Shown here: piece by piece, positions 45,771 to 55,304 of the stretch | Numbering within the stretch: position 1 is the first letter of the stretch | Layout: the number at the start of each line of letters is the position of its first letter | Origin: Leptospiraceae bacterium | Lineage (GTDB): Bacteria; Spirochaetota; Leptospiria; Leptospirales; Leptospiraceae | NCBI GenBank assembly: GCA_022402465.1 | Contig: JAKRSH010000002.1 | Span: 1 to 64,000, forward strand | DNA length: 64,000 bases | Reading direction: 5' to 3' | Notes under the pieces: generated by a model | What the model was told of the DNA's origin: nothing | What the model saw: only the letters and a program-made list of their open reading frames with translations | Databases searched by the model: none | Translations under genes and position numbers: made by a program

Positions 45771-46409
45771 TTAATGTTCAAATATTTCACTCATTTCTAA
45801 AATATCCAATTCAACCAAGGTTGGCAAAAATTGAAAACATTTCTCCGCATAATCCAATCTGCCTTCTCTAGCAAGCATATCAGTGAGAATATGTTTGAGT
45901 GAAATGAGATATCTTACATCATTTGCTGCATATTCCATCTGCTCCTTAGTCAATATTTTCTTTCCCCAATCCGAGGACTGTTTACCTTTATCTAACATCT
46001 CATCAAAAAATTCTTTGACGAGTTCCTTGAGTCCATGCCTATCTGTGTAAGTACGAGCGAGTTTACTGGCTATCTTAGTACAGAAAACTGAATTGGTGTG
46101 AATTCCTAATCTTGCATTGAGAAAAGTTAGATCCATTCTGCCAAAATGGAAGATTTTTGTAATTTTAGAATTCTCAAATAATGCCTGTATGTTGGGAGCA
46201 GATTTTTGTCCAGGAAGAATCTGCACTAAGGATGCTTTATTTTTAGAATCACAGATTTGAATAACACAGAGCCTATCTCTTCTAGGGTTTAGTCCCATCA
46301 TCTCACAATCAACAGCTAGATGATCATCATTTGCGTATTCTTGGAAAATTTCAGAGGATAAATCAGCTTGGAATAGTGTCGGACGTATTTTAGATTGTTT
46401 TTGAGTCAT
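45771..46409 (-). CDS. RNase D-like 3'-5' exonuclease
   Basis: The ATG at 46409 gives a 212-aa protein starting MTQKQSKIRP; the longer frame would run into the divergent gene. The DEDDy catalytic motifs are complete: AVDCEMMGLNP, IFHFGRMDLTFL, and EYAANDVRYLISL. It lacks the HRDC domain of full RNase D, so it is a compact exonuclease. Substrate (tRNA or DNA) is undetermined. Confidence 0.85.
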   Translation of the reverse strand: MTQKQSKIRPTLFQADLSSEIFQEYANDDHLAVDCEMMGLNPRRDRLCVIQICDSKNKASLVQILPGQKSAPNIQALFENSKITKIFHFGRMDLTFLNARLGIHTNSVFCTKIASKLARTYTDRHGLKELVKEFFDEMLDKGKQSSDWGKKILTKEQMEYAANDVRYLISLKHILTDMLAREGRLDYAEKCFQFLPTLVELDILEMSEIFEH

Positions 46410-46460
46410 AGAGATCAGTTTTTTACTTGTAATCAAGCTTTCAATTAAAATTATACAAGA

Positions 46461-48368
46461 ATGCGAGATGCAATTATCTCTTATAGAGTATTTGACCAAG
46501 AATTCACATCAACAATCAAGAATCTAACTGAACAAGCTAGTATTTCAGATTGCAATAAATTTAAAGGGGCAATCTCTGTTTCCCCTAAGACAAAAAATAA
46601 ATTTCTTCAAACCCATTTTAATTGGATAGACGATAAGAGGCCAGCTATAGGCTTTCATTTGGAGACTATACAAGTTTCATTGCATGATTTCCTCCCTCTA
46701 GGTACGGATTTCAAGATTTTACAACATGGATACCAATCTTGGAGTTATTCTGCAACTTATGAGGCAAAAGCAAAGGATGTTTCTCCCAGATTAGATTTTC
46801 TGCGCTACTCTCAAGAAAATTATTACTCGAATCATAATGGTATTCCTGGTAATTTCTTATCGGAAAGTTTTACATGCCTCTATTCTAAATCAAGTAACAC
46901 GGGTTTATTGCTTGGTGTTTCCTTAGAAAGTGACCCAGGTGTAAGAATCTCGGTTCAACTAACAGATGATGGAAGAGTCGAGGGTCTATCAGCAATATTC
47001 GATTACCATAATACTCCCAATCTCAAGCCAAAATCAAAAATACCAAGTCCTGAATTGGTAATCATACCCTTCCAAGGTGCACCTGAGCCTATCATTGCTC
47101 AGTATTTTGACCTTTTTGCAAAGAATACAACAATTCCTGAATTAAACAAGAAGGTTCCTACGGGTTGGTGTTCTTGGTACTATTATTATACAGGAATTTC
47201 TGAGAAAATTATTTTAGAAAATCTTAGAGCTATCAAAGAAAAAAAATTGCCCATACAATTTTTTCAAGTAGATGATGGCTACCAAAGAACCATAGGAGAT
47301 TGGTTAACAACCAATGATAAATTTTCATTTGGCATGAAGGCAATAGCTGATGAAATTAAAAAGGAAGGCTACCAACCTGGTATTTGGCTTGCTCCCTTCC
47401 TTGTTCGTAAGGATTCTGAATTTTTCCAAAAGTATCCTGAAGCAGTTCTAAAAGATGATTCAGGTGAACCTGTGCCAGCGCTTTGGAATCCACTTTGGGG
47501 AAAGGGTTATACATACTGCCTAGATCTAACCCACCCTAGATCCAAAGAATTTCTTACCAAGGTATTCAAAACAATAACTAAGGAATGGGGATACCCATAT
47601 TTAAAGTTAGATTTTCTTTATGCAGGACTTCTACCCGGACAGGTATATGACCCTAGCCTAACTCCACAAATGCGATACAAAGAAGCTCTTCAATTAATTC
47701 GTAAAATCGTTGGTAAAGATACCTTCTTACTCGGCTGTGGCGCCCCTATCCTTCCTTCTGTTGGATATTTCCAAGGAATGAGAATCTCTTGTGATGTTGC
47801 TCCTTTTTGGAAGCCTGAACTCAAAAGAAGATTGCTTAGAGATAAAAATGCACTTTGTACACAAAAAGCTCTAGTCAATGATCTGACTCGTGCATCTATG
47901 CATCGCAAATTTTGGTTCAATGATCCAGATTGTCTCTTGGTCCGAAAGAAAAAGAATTCAATGACTGGGAAACAAACACGCATTATGGCTTCCGTCATGG
48001 CTGTTTCAGGTGGTATGCTTTTGGTAAGTGATGACATGACAGAACTAGAAGAGGAGAGACTTGCTTTACTTGAGAAGACTATCCAGCTTTCAAAACTTTG
48101 TCAGTCTAAATCCCCTATTCCTATTGGAATTTTTGAAAATGAGTTTCCAGAAGCCTTGTACAATCCAAATGGATTTTTAGGTATTTGGAACCCTAGCCCG
48201 AATAAAAAGTCCATGCAAATCAATCTTCCCATTCAACCCAAGAATTTGAAATGGACGAATTACTGGACGGATAAAATAGAAGAATCTGCTGTTTGGAATT
48301 CTGAAACCAAAACATTAACCCTTGAAATGCTTCCTTTTGAATCAGCGGTTTTTGATTTAGGAAATTAA
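46461..48368 (+). CDS. GH36-type alpha-galactosidase-like glycosidase, cytoplasmic
   Basis: The 635-aa protein has a (beta/alpha)8 barrel of glycoside hydrolase family 36. Key features are GWCSWYYYYTG, FFQVDDGYQRTIGDW, YLKLDFLYAG (nucleophile Asp) and GMRISCDVAPFW (acid/base Asp). Both catalytic Asp are present, so it should be an alpha-galactosidase or a related alpha-glycosidase. There is no signal peptide, so it would be cytoplasmic. It starts 51 bases from the divergent exonuclease and is not near sugar transport or catabolic genes. Known leptospires do not grow on sugars, so the natural substrate is unclear. Confidence 0.82.
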   Translation: MRDAIISYRVFDQEFTSTIKNLTEQASISDCNKFKGAISVSPKTKNKFLQTHFNWIDDKRPAIGFHLETIQVSLHDFLPLGTDFKILQHGYQSWSYSATYEAKAKDVSPRLDFLRYSQENYYSNHNGIPGNFLSESFTCLYSKSSNTGLLLGVSLESDPGVRISVQLTDDGRVEGLSAIFDYHNTPNLKPKSKIPSPELVIIPFQGAPEPIIAQYFDLFAKNTTIPELNKKVPTGWCSWYYYYTGISEKIILENLRAIKEKKLPIQFFQVDDGYQRTIGDWLTTNDKFSFGMKAIADEIKKEGYQPGIWLAPFLVRKDSEFFQKYPEAVLKDDSGEPVPALWNPLWGKGYTYCLDLTHPRSKEFLTKVFKTITKEWGYPYLKLDFLYAGLLPGQVYDPSLTPQMRYKEALQLIRKIVGKDTFLLGCGAPILPSVGYFQGMRISCDVAPFWKPELKRRLLRDKNALCTQKALVNDLTRASMHRKFWFNDPDCLLVRKKKNSMTGKQTRIMASVMAVSGGMLLVSDDMTELEEERLALLEKTIQLSKLCQSKSPIPIGIFENEFPEALYNPNGFLGIWNPSPNKKSMQINLPIQPKNLKWTNYWTDKIEESAVWNSETKTLTLEMLPFESAVFDLGN

Positions 48369-48428
48369 AAAAAGTTTGACCCCTTCTAGAAATCATAGAG
48401 GCTAGAATAAATTTTTTAGGAGAAATTT

Positions 48429-48881
48429 ATGAAGTCATTGATGAAAGTATCTATTTCTTTACTTCTTGCATTTGCTTTAAGCAATTGCGCAACCCTATCT
48501 AACTCAGCAGATTCTGCGAGTGCATCTATTAGCAAATCTATGAGTGAGGCATTGAATTCCATTTCAAATTCAGCAAGTTCATTGAGCCGTTCCTCGAAAG
48601 GTTCAGCCGAAGAAGCTGCTCGATTTGAATCCGATGTAGAAGTTCTAGTTTCAGTTTCTGCTAAGCAAAATGATACTGTCTCTCAGCTTGATAAAGACAT
48701 ACAGAGAATTGCCTACAGAAATGGAATAGTTGATTGGAAAGAATACAGAGGAACTTATACATCAATAGGTTCAGGACTTCGATTAGCTGGTTATAGCAAT
48801 ACTGAATTACAGACAGTACTAGCACCTTTTGAAAATCGCCCAGAAATTAAATCAGCGATTTTAGAAGGCTACGGAATTTAA
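48429..48881 (+). CDS. Putative lipoprotein with Ser/Ala-rich N-terminal region
   Basis: A 150-aa protein begins with a signal ending in the lipobox LSNC at residues 17-20. Residues 20-65 are a low-complexity, Ser- and Ala-rich stretch (NSADSASASISKSMSEALNS), then a more ordered C-terminal half with YRGTYTSIGSGLRLAGY. AGGAG lies seven bases before the ATG. It looks like a leptospiral-type outer- or inner-membrane lipoprotein; the function is unknown. Confidence 0.75.
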   Translation: MKSLMKVSISLLLAFALSNCATLSNSADSASASISKSMSEALNSISNSASSLSRSSKGSAEEAARFESDVEVLVSVSAKQNDTVSQLDKDIQRIAYRNGIVDWKEYRGTYTSIGSGLRLAGYSNTELQTVLAPFENRPEIKSAILEGYGI

Positions 48882-48913
48882 ATTTCTCAAGGCAAATTGT
48901 TTTTGAAGATTTT

Positions 48914-50788
48914 GTGAATTCAAAACTTTTTGCCGTATATTTTCTGTTTCTTTTCCTAAATCTCAGTTCGCTTAATTCCCAAAATCTGGATTCCTTTGAA
49001 TATATTTATGTGAATTCCAATGCAGGTCAGTCCAGCGGAGGACATTCTGCAATTAAATTTGGCAATTGGGTCTACCACTTTCAATACTACCCTGACAAAA
49101 TATTCCATTTAGTTAGAGATCCTTGGTTTGACTTTCGCTATACCTACAATGTTATGGAAAATCGTAGCCTTCTTTTAACCAAGGTTCATCCAAGCAATGG
49201 TGCTGCTAAAAAATTAGAACGTGGTTTTAATTCATTTTATATTGTACAAGAAAAACATCTTAGCAATCTAAATCTACTGCAAAGAGAAATTGAATTCCAA
49301 GAACTATTACAAAAACACAGAGTTCAATTCTTTAAAATTAAAAGTCTTGGTTATTTCTCTGAGAACAATTTCAATTCGAATTCCTATAAAAGGATAAAAG
49401 ATAAAATAGACTTACGGCTAGGAAAAAATTATCTTCTTAAATCCCAAAATGAAATTACGAATTTCATGCTAGCTTCAAACAATGAAACCTGGGAATTGAA
49501 TACAAATAAGATTACATCGAAATCATTCTACTCTCTAGCCGAACTTTCGCATGAAAAATACGAAAGAACCATTCAACAACTCTCCTTATTAACTATCCTA
49601 GATAAAAGTATTGGACTTAAGAAAACTAGTTTAGTTTATTTTCCAAAGACAAAAGAGCTTCAGCCAACTGAAAGTGAACTTTCCAGATACAAAATTTTCT
49701 TAGATCATATGGAAGAAAGGTTAATCTATCAGTTAGAGTCCAAGGATCAAAATACTGAATGGGCAGCTGATTGCCTCGCTACTTTAGCTATCTATCTTGT
49801 CGTTTACCAATCCATCCAAGAAAAGACATTTATTTTCCTAGATACTCTTCCCAATAACGAAGAAAAGGTGAAGTGGCAAGTTGAAAACCAAGCTTTAAAA
49901 ATTGCTATTGATAGCTTCCCTCTTTTTTCAAATTTCAGAAAAGAAATCTTTAATGAATCACAAGATATTCTTATTCAAGACTTCATAGAGCTCCAAGACA
50001 GTGCAAATCGTTGGGTAGAAATAAAACAAGCAACTTCTTTGAATCGCGCTATCCGGAATACTGCGAATCGGACCCTACCTCATAAAGAGGGGGAAGCTTG
50101 GATATCAATTCCAAGCATTTACAATTCTCAAGAGCTAAAACCTTCGATAGCTAAATTAAAATCTGATTATGAGAAATATAATTCTAGGCTAAGAGAAATA
50201 TATCCTTATCATCTCATTTTTCAAAATTGCACTTCAGAAATCTTTGTTAAAATTTCAGATATCTTTGAAAATGATACAGTTAAAATTAAAAATGATTTAG
50301 GAAAAGACATAGATCCTAAGACATCCTTTTCTTTTGTTCCATTTTATTCAAGTTATGATGTTAGAAAAAATTATAAAGCTCTGGCTTCCTCAGAAATTCT
50401 CTCCTATAGAACAAAGTATGTAAGGCAACGCGAGGAAAATGAAAAAAAATGGTGGATTTCTTACCAAGAGGATTTTGTTCCTAGCTCTAGCATTTATTCA
50501 TTCAATGAAAATGATCATTTATTCCTGTTTTTCACAGACGACACAATCATACTGAGACCTATCTATGGATTTGCCAATCTTAGTTTGGGATTGGTACAAA
50601 CATTATTCGGTATACCATTTACTGTATTTGACAAAGGAAACCAATTTATGGCAGGCTTAGATGGAATGTTATTTAGTATGCCAGAACTTATCTTTTTTAA
50701 CATACGAAAAGGAAGTTTCTATAAAACATCGATCTCTGAATTAGAGGAAGATTTTCCAAATTATAAAACGGAGCCTTTTCGTGAATAA
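48914..50788 (+). CDS. DUF4105/Lnb-like periplasmic protein, possible cysteine-hydrolase fold
   Basis: A short signal peptide (SKLFAVYFLFLFLNLSSLNS) is followed by YIYVNSNAGQSSGGHSAIKF and WVYHFQYYPD, the N-terminal motif of DUF4105/Lnb-type proteins, which carry a papain-like His. The partner cysteine would be the Cys of FQNCTSEIFVK far downstream. Lnb enzymes acylate lipoproteins, but the family is diverse and this one may have another role. The start is GTG. It overlaps a polytopic membrane-protein gene by eight bases, so the pair probably works together. Function is inferred from family. Confidence 0.6.
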   Translation: MNSKLFAVYFLFLFLNLSSLNSQNLDSFEYIYVNSNAGQSSGGHSAIKFGNWVYHFQYYPDKIFHLVRDPWFDFRYTYNVMENRSLLLTKVHPSNGAAKKLERGFNSFYIVQEKHLSNLNLLQREIEFQELLQKHRVQFFKIKSLGYFSENNFNSNSYKRIKDKIDLRLGKNYLLKSQNEITNFMLASNNETWELNTNKITSKSFYSLAELSHEKYERTIQQLSLLTILDKSIGLKKTSLVYFPKTKELQPTESELSRYKIFLDHMEERLIYQLESKDQNTEWAADCLATLAIYLVVYQSIQEKTFIFLDTLPNNEEKVKWQVENQALKIAIDSFPLFSNFRKEIFNESQDILIQDFIELQDSANRWVEIKQATSLNRAIRNTANRTLPHKEGEAWISIPSIYNSQELKPSIAKLKSDYEKYNSRLREIYPYHLIFQNCTSEIFVKISDIFENDTVKIKNDLGKDIDPKTSFSFVPFYSSYDVRKNYKALASSEILSYRTKYVRQREENEKKWWISYQEDFVPSSSIYSFNENDHLFLFFTDDTIILRPIYGFANLSLGLVQTLFGIPFTVFDKGNQFMAGLDGMLFSMPELIFFNIRKGSFYKTSISELEEDFPNYKTEPFRE

Positions 50789-52409
50789 AAATTATTACCT
50801 TGCTATCCCTCTCTTAATCAATATCACCTTAGCTATTTTTACTAATTATTGGGGATTTGCCGAGAATAAACCCTACGTCATATTAGGCTCTAGTTTATTG
50901 CTAATTTTCTTATTTGCTGTAATAAAAACAGGTACTTCCTATTTAGATAAGATAATACTTAAACTAAATTCAATTGAAATTCATAATTTTTACCCTTATT
51001 GCTATGGTCTTATTTTTCTTATGTTTTGCTTCATTCCCATTAGAAATCTTAATTATGGAGATGGAATAATACTTTTCGAAAATTCTTATTTAGAAGGAAA
51101 AATATTTGGATTTCAAATTACTTTGGATGAATTTTTAGAAGGCTTTCTTCATTCGATCTTTATAAATGTTTTTGATGACACTAGAGAAATTTATAGATGG
51201 ATAAGTTCCGTAGCAGGATTACTATTTTTAACATTTAGTATATTTATCATCCAGAAAGAAAAAAGATCAAATATAGAAGGACTTCTCCTACTTACCTCTG
51301 GCTCTACACTTTTATTCTTTGGTTATGCAGAAAATTATACTCTTGTTAGTTTATATCTTTATTTCTTTCTTTATTTAATATATAATTTGACTAAAAAAGG
51401 AAAGGATTCGTCGCTAATTTATCTTATCGCTCTCTTAGCAAGTTTAGGTGCACTCTTTCATTTGGTATTCGGTTATATAGCAATTAGTCTTGCGTATTTT
51501 GCTTATTATAAATCTAAAAAAGGTAAATTTGTATTTCATTCAGTAATTTCAATTCTAATAGCAGGTTTCTTGATTGGCTCTGTGTTTATCTTCTTTCTCT
51601 TCTTTTCTGATCCCATTGCATCATCAAACCAAACACATATCATGTCCTTACCTTTTTACCCATTACGGAAAATCATATCAACCAATCATTTAATTGAAAT
51701 TTTAGGCAATCTTTGGTTTACGAATGGTTTTGCACTTGTCTTCTTATCTTTTGCTTATCTTTCCAATAAAAATAAATTTAAAGAATTTTGCTTCTTACCT
51801 GAAAATATTCTTATAATTTTAGTTATTCTTGGTTTCATAATTCATTCGATAGTCTTTAATCCACTTTTGAACTATCCAGCTGACTGGGATTTGATGAGCT
51901 TTTATTCTTTTCCCTTAATTTTCTTTTGTTTTCTTTACTACCCTCATCTTGATAATAAAAATATAATCTTTCCTTTCATTTTATATTTCCTTGGTTTTAT
52001 TATTTCGACTGCTATAAGTCTTTCTACAAATCCGCCAAATTTAGAAGCGTCCTTTGTCTCAGATATGAGCATTGCTAAAACCTACGTCGATGGAAACGAA
52101 ATTAGATACAAATCAATTAACAAATACAACAAAAAAGATTTCCTTAAGTTGGATTATTTTTTATTTAAATCGAGAACTAAACTATTTCAAATCAATCACA
52201 AAGATAGAGATTCACTTATAAAAGAAAATTACCAATACAAAAAGGAATTAGATCATGCAATAGAAAATTCATCTGGAAGATTAGATAAATTATGGTCGAA
52301 AAACTTTTTTAATAAATTAACTGACTATCATCATAGATATCTCAAAGTTCTAGAAGAAGGTAAGAAATATCATCCTGAAACATTACAGACCCCTTCTGAG
52401 AATCAATAA
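50781..52409 (+). CDS. Polytopic membrane protein, possibly a GT-C-like enzyme
   Basis: The 542-aa protein has about eleven to twelve predicted helices and a short soluble C-terminal tail with many charged residues. The loop after the first helices contains RNLNYGDGIILFE and the late loop contains NYPADWDLMSFYSFPL; such acidic loops are common in GT-C transferases of lipid-linked sugars, but I see no definitive motif. The start is GTG (50781), overlapping the preceding gene's end. It overlaps the response-regulator gene tail to tail by 68 bases. Confidence 0.6.
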   Translation: MNKNYYLAIPLLINITLAIFTNYWGFAENKPYVILGSSLLLIFLFAVIKTGTSYLDKIILKLNSIEIHNFYPYCYGLIFLMFCFIPIRNLNYGDGIILFENSYLEGKIFGFQITLDEFLEGFLHSIFINVFDDTREIYRWISSVAGLLFLTFSIFIIQKEKRSNIEGLLLLTSGSTLLFFGYAENYTLVSLYLYFFLYLIYNLTKKGKDSSLIYLIALLASLGALFHLVFGYIAISLAYFAYYKSKKGKFVFHSVISILIAGFLIGSVFIFFLFFSDPIASSNQTHIMSLPFYPLRKIISTNHLIEILGNLWFTNGFALVFLSFAYLSNKNKFKEFCFLPENILIILVILGFIIHSIVFNPLLNYPADWDLMSFYSFPLIFFCFLYYPHLDNKNIIFPFILYFLGFIISTAISLSTNPPNLEASFVSDMSIAKTYVDGNEIRYKSINKYNKKDFLKLDYFLFKSRTKLFQINHKDRDSLIKENYQYKKELDHAIENSSGRLDKLWSKNFFNKLTDYHHRYLKVLEEGKKYHPETLQTPSENQ

Positions 52410-53463
52410 AAGATCTTATTGAATCATCCATTTCTATAAGTTTAGATTTAGAATTTTTATGAATGTGATTCAATTGGTTTAGTAAAGGACTTTGCAAGCT
52501 ATTAAGCAAGCCATCGCTATAAATAAGCATGATATCGCCTTCTTCATAACTCATTTCATGATTGATGAATTCAATATCAGACATTATACCCAGTAAATGA
52601 CCAGACCTTTCCCCTAAAAGATGATAATCAGATTTGTTCTTAGGATAAAAAACTGGAAAAGGATGACCACCTCTAGAATAGTTAATCTTTTTGTATTTTG
52701 TATTAAAGATCATAACAACAGCAGTCATGCTATGTGTTCCTATGTCATAACAAAGTTCTTTGTTCATTTTTTCTAAATACATAGAAGGATTCATTTCTTT
52801 ATTTTTGGCTAAATCTTTGACCAAACTACTCATCAATAAGGCAATTAAACCAGAAGTCACTCCATGATCCTCTATGTCACCTAGCAAGACTAAGATATTA
52901 TTTTCATCCATAGGAATCACATGATAGTAGTCGCCTGATACAAACAAAGCCGGATGAATATCACCCAAAACTTTGAAGGGAATTTCTTGGGGGATGTTAA
53001 AAACTTTAGATTGAAGCTTTGATGCAAGTCGCAAATCTCGTAAAATAGATTCATCGTTGGATTCTTTTTCTTTAAGAATAGAGTAAAAATGATAAGCTCG
53101 TTCTATAGCAGATTTTACTGATTCCAGATTAAAGGGTTTTAGTAAAAAGTCCGTTGCTCTATTGCTCAGAGAAGAGACAACAGTTTGAATTTCCCTCTCC
53201 CCTGTCATCATTAACACTTGACTCATAGGATTCTTGCTTTTTATTTTTGCCAAGAGTTCCAAACCAGAGATATTTGGAAAATTAACATCTAGGAGAATAA
53301 TTGGATTCTGTTCTCGAATATAGTATTCAAGTCCTTGGTGAGGATTTGTAAAGTATACACAATAGTAACCAAGACTTTGGATGATTACTTCAAGAGTTTC
53401 ACAAATTGAGTCATCATCATCAATGACAAGAATTTCTGGTTTAATGGACGATGGTTCTGACAT
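52342..53463 (-). CDS. Response regulator fused to a SpoIIE/PP2C-type serine phosphatase
   Basis: The N-terminal 125 residues are a receiver: VIDDDDSICETLEV, phospho-acceptor in ILLDVNFPNISG, and KPFN. The C-terminal 220 residues are a SpoIIE phosphatase: SGDYYHVIPMDE, VLLGDIEDHGVTSGL and LIYSDGLLNSL with metal-binding Asp residues. This is the layout of RsbU/RssB-like output proteins that dephosphorylate an anti-anti-sigma factor. Its partner kinase is not adjacent. The gene touches the unknown 272-aa gene. Confidence 0.87.
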   Translation of the reverse strand: MSEPSSIKPEILVIDDDDSICETLEVIIQSLGYYCVYFTNPHQGLEYYIREQNPIILLDVNFPNISGLELLAKIKSKNPMSQVLMMTGEREIQTVVSSLSNRATDFLLKPFNLESVKSAIERAYHFYSILKEKESNDESILRDLRLASKLQSKVFNIPQEIPFKVLGDIHPALFVSGDYYHVIPMDENNILVLLGDIEDHGVTSGLIALLMSSLVKDLAKNKEMNPSMYLEKMNKELCYDIGTHSMTAVVMIFNTKYKKINYSRGGHPFPVFYPKNKSDYHLLGERSGHLLGIMSDIEFINHEMSYEEGDIMLIYSDGLLNSLQSPLLNQLNHIHKNSKSKLIEMDDSIRSFIDSQKGSVMFQDDISYLLLEL

Positions 53464-54281
53464 TATTCTAATATTCTAAATTTACATTTAGCTTTTGATT
53501 CTTTAACTTTACGGAAATAATCATCATTGAAAATAGTGGATTCCAAATATGGATCTACACAGGTCAACATCTCTCCATAAAACCAATCGAAAAGTTCTCC
53601 TGCATCATCATCCCACTGTAATCGCTTTTGATGAATTGCATTGCTGAGCTCTCGAACTCTTTTTGAAATGGATAATTCTATTAAGGCACGAAATTGACCC
53701 TCTTTATGAGGATCGATATATTTAAAATTATTCCGAAAAAGCACAGCGTCATGAAAGTATTCTGGAATGTTGAAAACTCCATGCGCTCCCAACTTTTTTG
53801 TTAGCAATCGTATAAACTCTGTTATTTCTACAAAAATAGCTAAACCTGGGTATTCTTGACCATAAAATAATTGTTTGGAGTACTTGCCAGGAATGAATTT
53901 GATATTTTGCGTTAATAGCCAATCAATATAAACCATCTTAAAGGCTTCTGTTTTTTCATTGAAACGGAAATCCGAATATTTTAAACGAATGTGAACAAGT
54001 ATTTCACCATTTAAGGTCTTAACAAAAATTCTATTATCCAAAAGAGATAAGACATTGATTTCAATATTAAAAGTAGAATATCCTCTGCTGTGGAGCATGG
54101 ATATAAGACCACTTTCTTCCATTAAGCTGAGTATCTCAACCTTGGAAAATTTACCAAAAACCATGTCATCTGGAGTAAGGGATGTATTGAGTTCTTTAGA
54201 CAGGTCAACCATGGCAAGATCAGATAAATCTAACCACTCATTCGAATCAGAACGCTTGTCTGAGTTAGTGAATATTCCCAC
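53463..54281 (-). CDS. Uncharacterised 272-aa protein between HDAC-like and REC-SpoIIE genes
   Basis: I do not recognise a family. The soluble, charged protein has no signal or transmembrane helix. Mixed alpha/beta regions are seen at DFRFNEKTEAFKMVYIDWLL and YPGLAIFVEITEFIRLLTKK, with an HKEGQFRALIELSISKRVRE segment. It starts 12 bases past the HDAC-like gene and ends on the response regulator's start. Co-transcription suggests a role in the same signalling unit. Confidence 0.6.
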   Translation of the reverse strand: MGIFTNSDKRSDSNEWLDLSDLAMVDLSKELNTSLTPDDMVFGKFSKVEILSLMEESGLISMLHSRGYSTFNIEINVLSLLDNRIFVKTLNGEILVHIRLKYSDFRFNEKTEAFKMVYIDWLLTQNIKFIPGKYSKQLFYGQEYPGLAIFVEITEFIRLLTKKLGAHGVFNIPEYFHDAVLFRNNFKYIDPHKEGQFRALIELSISKRVRELSNAIHQKRLQWDDDAGELFDWFYGEMLTCVDPYLESTIFNDDYFRKVKESKAKCKFRILE

Positions 54282-54292
54282 TCATGCCCCTT

Positions 54293-55189
54293 TCATTCGG
54301 AAAATACCTTAACAGAATTGTAATGAATACAAACTGTATCATCAGGGTCCTTTGCATAGCCACCTGCTGTCACAATTACAGTCGATACGTCACATTCAAG
54401 AGAAAAATCCCTTATCCTACGATCTCTATCCTTAAGTCCATTCATACTAATCTTTAATTCACCAAGAGAATCATATTCATATGGATCTGCTCCAGCTAAA
54501 TAGAAAATGATATCAGGCTTAAATTTCATTTTAATATTCAATAAAGACTCATCCAATATTTTCAAGTATTCTTTATCTTTGATTCCTGGCTCTAAAGAAA
54601 GATCTAAGGTAGATTCTTCCTTTTTAGGATAGATATTTCCTTGGTGCATAGAGTAAGTGAAAACACTTGGATCATCTTGAAAAATATAAGAGTTTCCGTT
54701 ACCCTGGTGGAGATCTAAATCTATAATCAACACATTTTTGCCAGGATTTTCTAATTGATACATCTTAGTGGCGATGGCTACATCGTTTAGATAACAAAAA
54801 CCTTCCGCCTTATCTGGAAAAGAATGGTGGTATCCACCTCCAAGATTGAAACAAAAATTGTAATCTTTAGCTAGTTTCATTGCTTGTATAGTTCCACCTA
54901 CACCAAACAAGAAGGAGTCTATGATAGATCTTGTTAGCGGAAGTTCTGAATACATAGTGCGAAAGGTATGCTCATAGGAAAATAAATCATCCAAATACGA
55001 GTTGGTATGCACTAATTCTAAATCTTCCATATTTGCTCTGTCAGGTGCTACTATTTCTATATCTTTTAACTTGCTATCGCTTTTAATTCTATCATAGATA
55101 AGCGAGTATTTCTGGGCAGGAAAAACATGTCTGCCTAAATCAAGATTATAAAAGGGACTATAGATGATTACAGAGTTCTTAGATTTCAC
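54293..55189 (-). CDS. Histone-deacetylase family (AcuC/HDAC-like) hydrolase
   Basis: The 298-aa enzyme has the arginase-deacetylase motifs: LGGGYHHSFPDKAEGFCYLN (tandem His), LIIDLDLHQGNGNSYIF (zinc Asp and His), LAGADPYEYD (zinc Asp) and VTAGGYAKDP. The zinc site and charge-relay His are intact. The GADPYEYD and GFCYLND variants fit class IV-like or small bacterial deacetylases that use short-chain acyl-lysine, polyamine or other substrates. The substrate is open. It is divergent from pyk and leads a three-gene unit. Confidence 0.83.
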   Translation of the reverse strand: MKSKNSVIIYSPFYNLDLGRHVFPAQKYSLIYDRIKSDSKLKDIEIVAPDRANMEDLELVHTNSYLDDLFSYEHTFRTMYSELPLTRSIIDSFLFGVGGTIQAMKLAKDYNFCFNLGGGYHHSFPDKAEGFCYLNDVAIATKMYQLENPGKNVLIIDLDLHQGNGNSYIFQDDPSVFTYSMHQGNIYPKKEESTLDLSLEPGIKDKEYLKILDESLLNIKMKFKPDIIFYLAGADPYEYDSLGELKISMNGLKDRDRRIRDFSLECDVSTVIVTAGGYAKDPDDTVCIHYNSVKVFSE

Positions 55190-55270
55190 AATTAAGTACA
55201 GGATTCGCCATATTTACTCAGAATCAACCTAAAATTGCAATAACTTTGTTACTATTATCCAAAATCCTTC

Positions 55271-55298
55271 TTGCAAAGCTTTATCACTCTCCTATATT
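55271..55298 (+). promoter_or_regulatory. Candidate pyk promoter placing +1 at the start codon
   Basis: TTGCAA (55271-55276), 16-base spacer, TATATT (55293-55298). Transcription would begin about 55305, the A of the pyk ATG. No ribosome site precedes that ATG. This is a by-eye match. Confidence 0.35.
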
Positions 55299-55304
55299 GT
55301 GCCT

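Noticed and set aside
46410-46499. N-terminal extension of the RNase D-like frame
   Set aside because: It would overlap the divergent GH36 start, and the family start fits ATG 46409.
48376-48408. TTGACC and TAGAAT before the lipoprotein gene as a promoter
   Set aside because: The 21-base spacer is too long for a normal sigma70 site.
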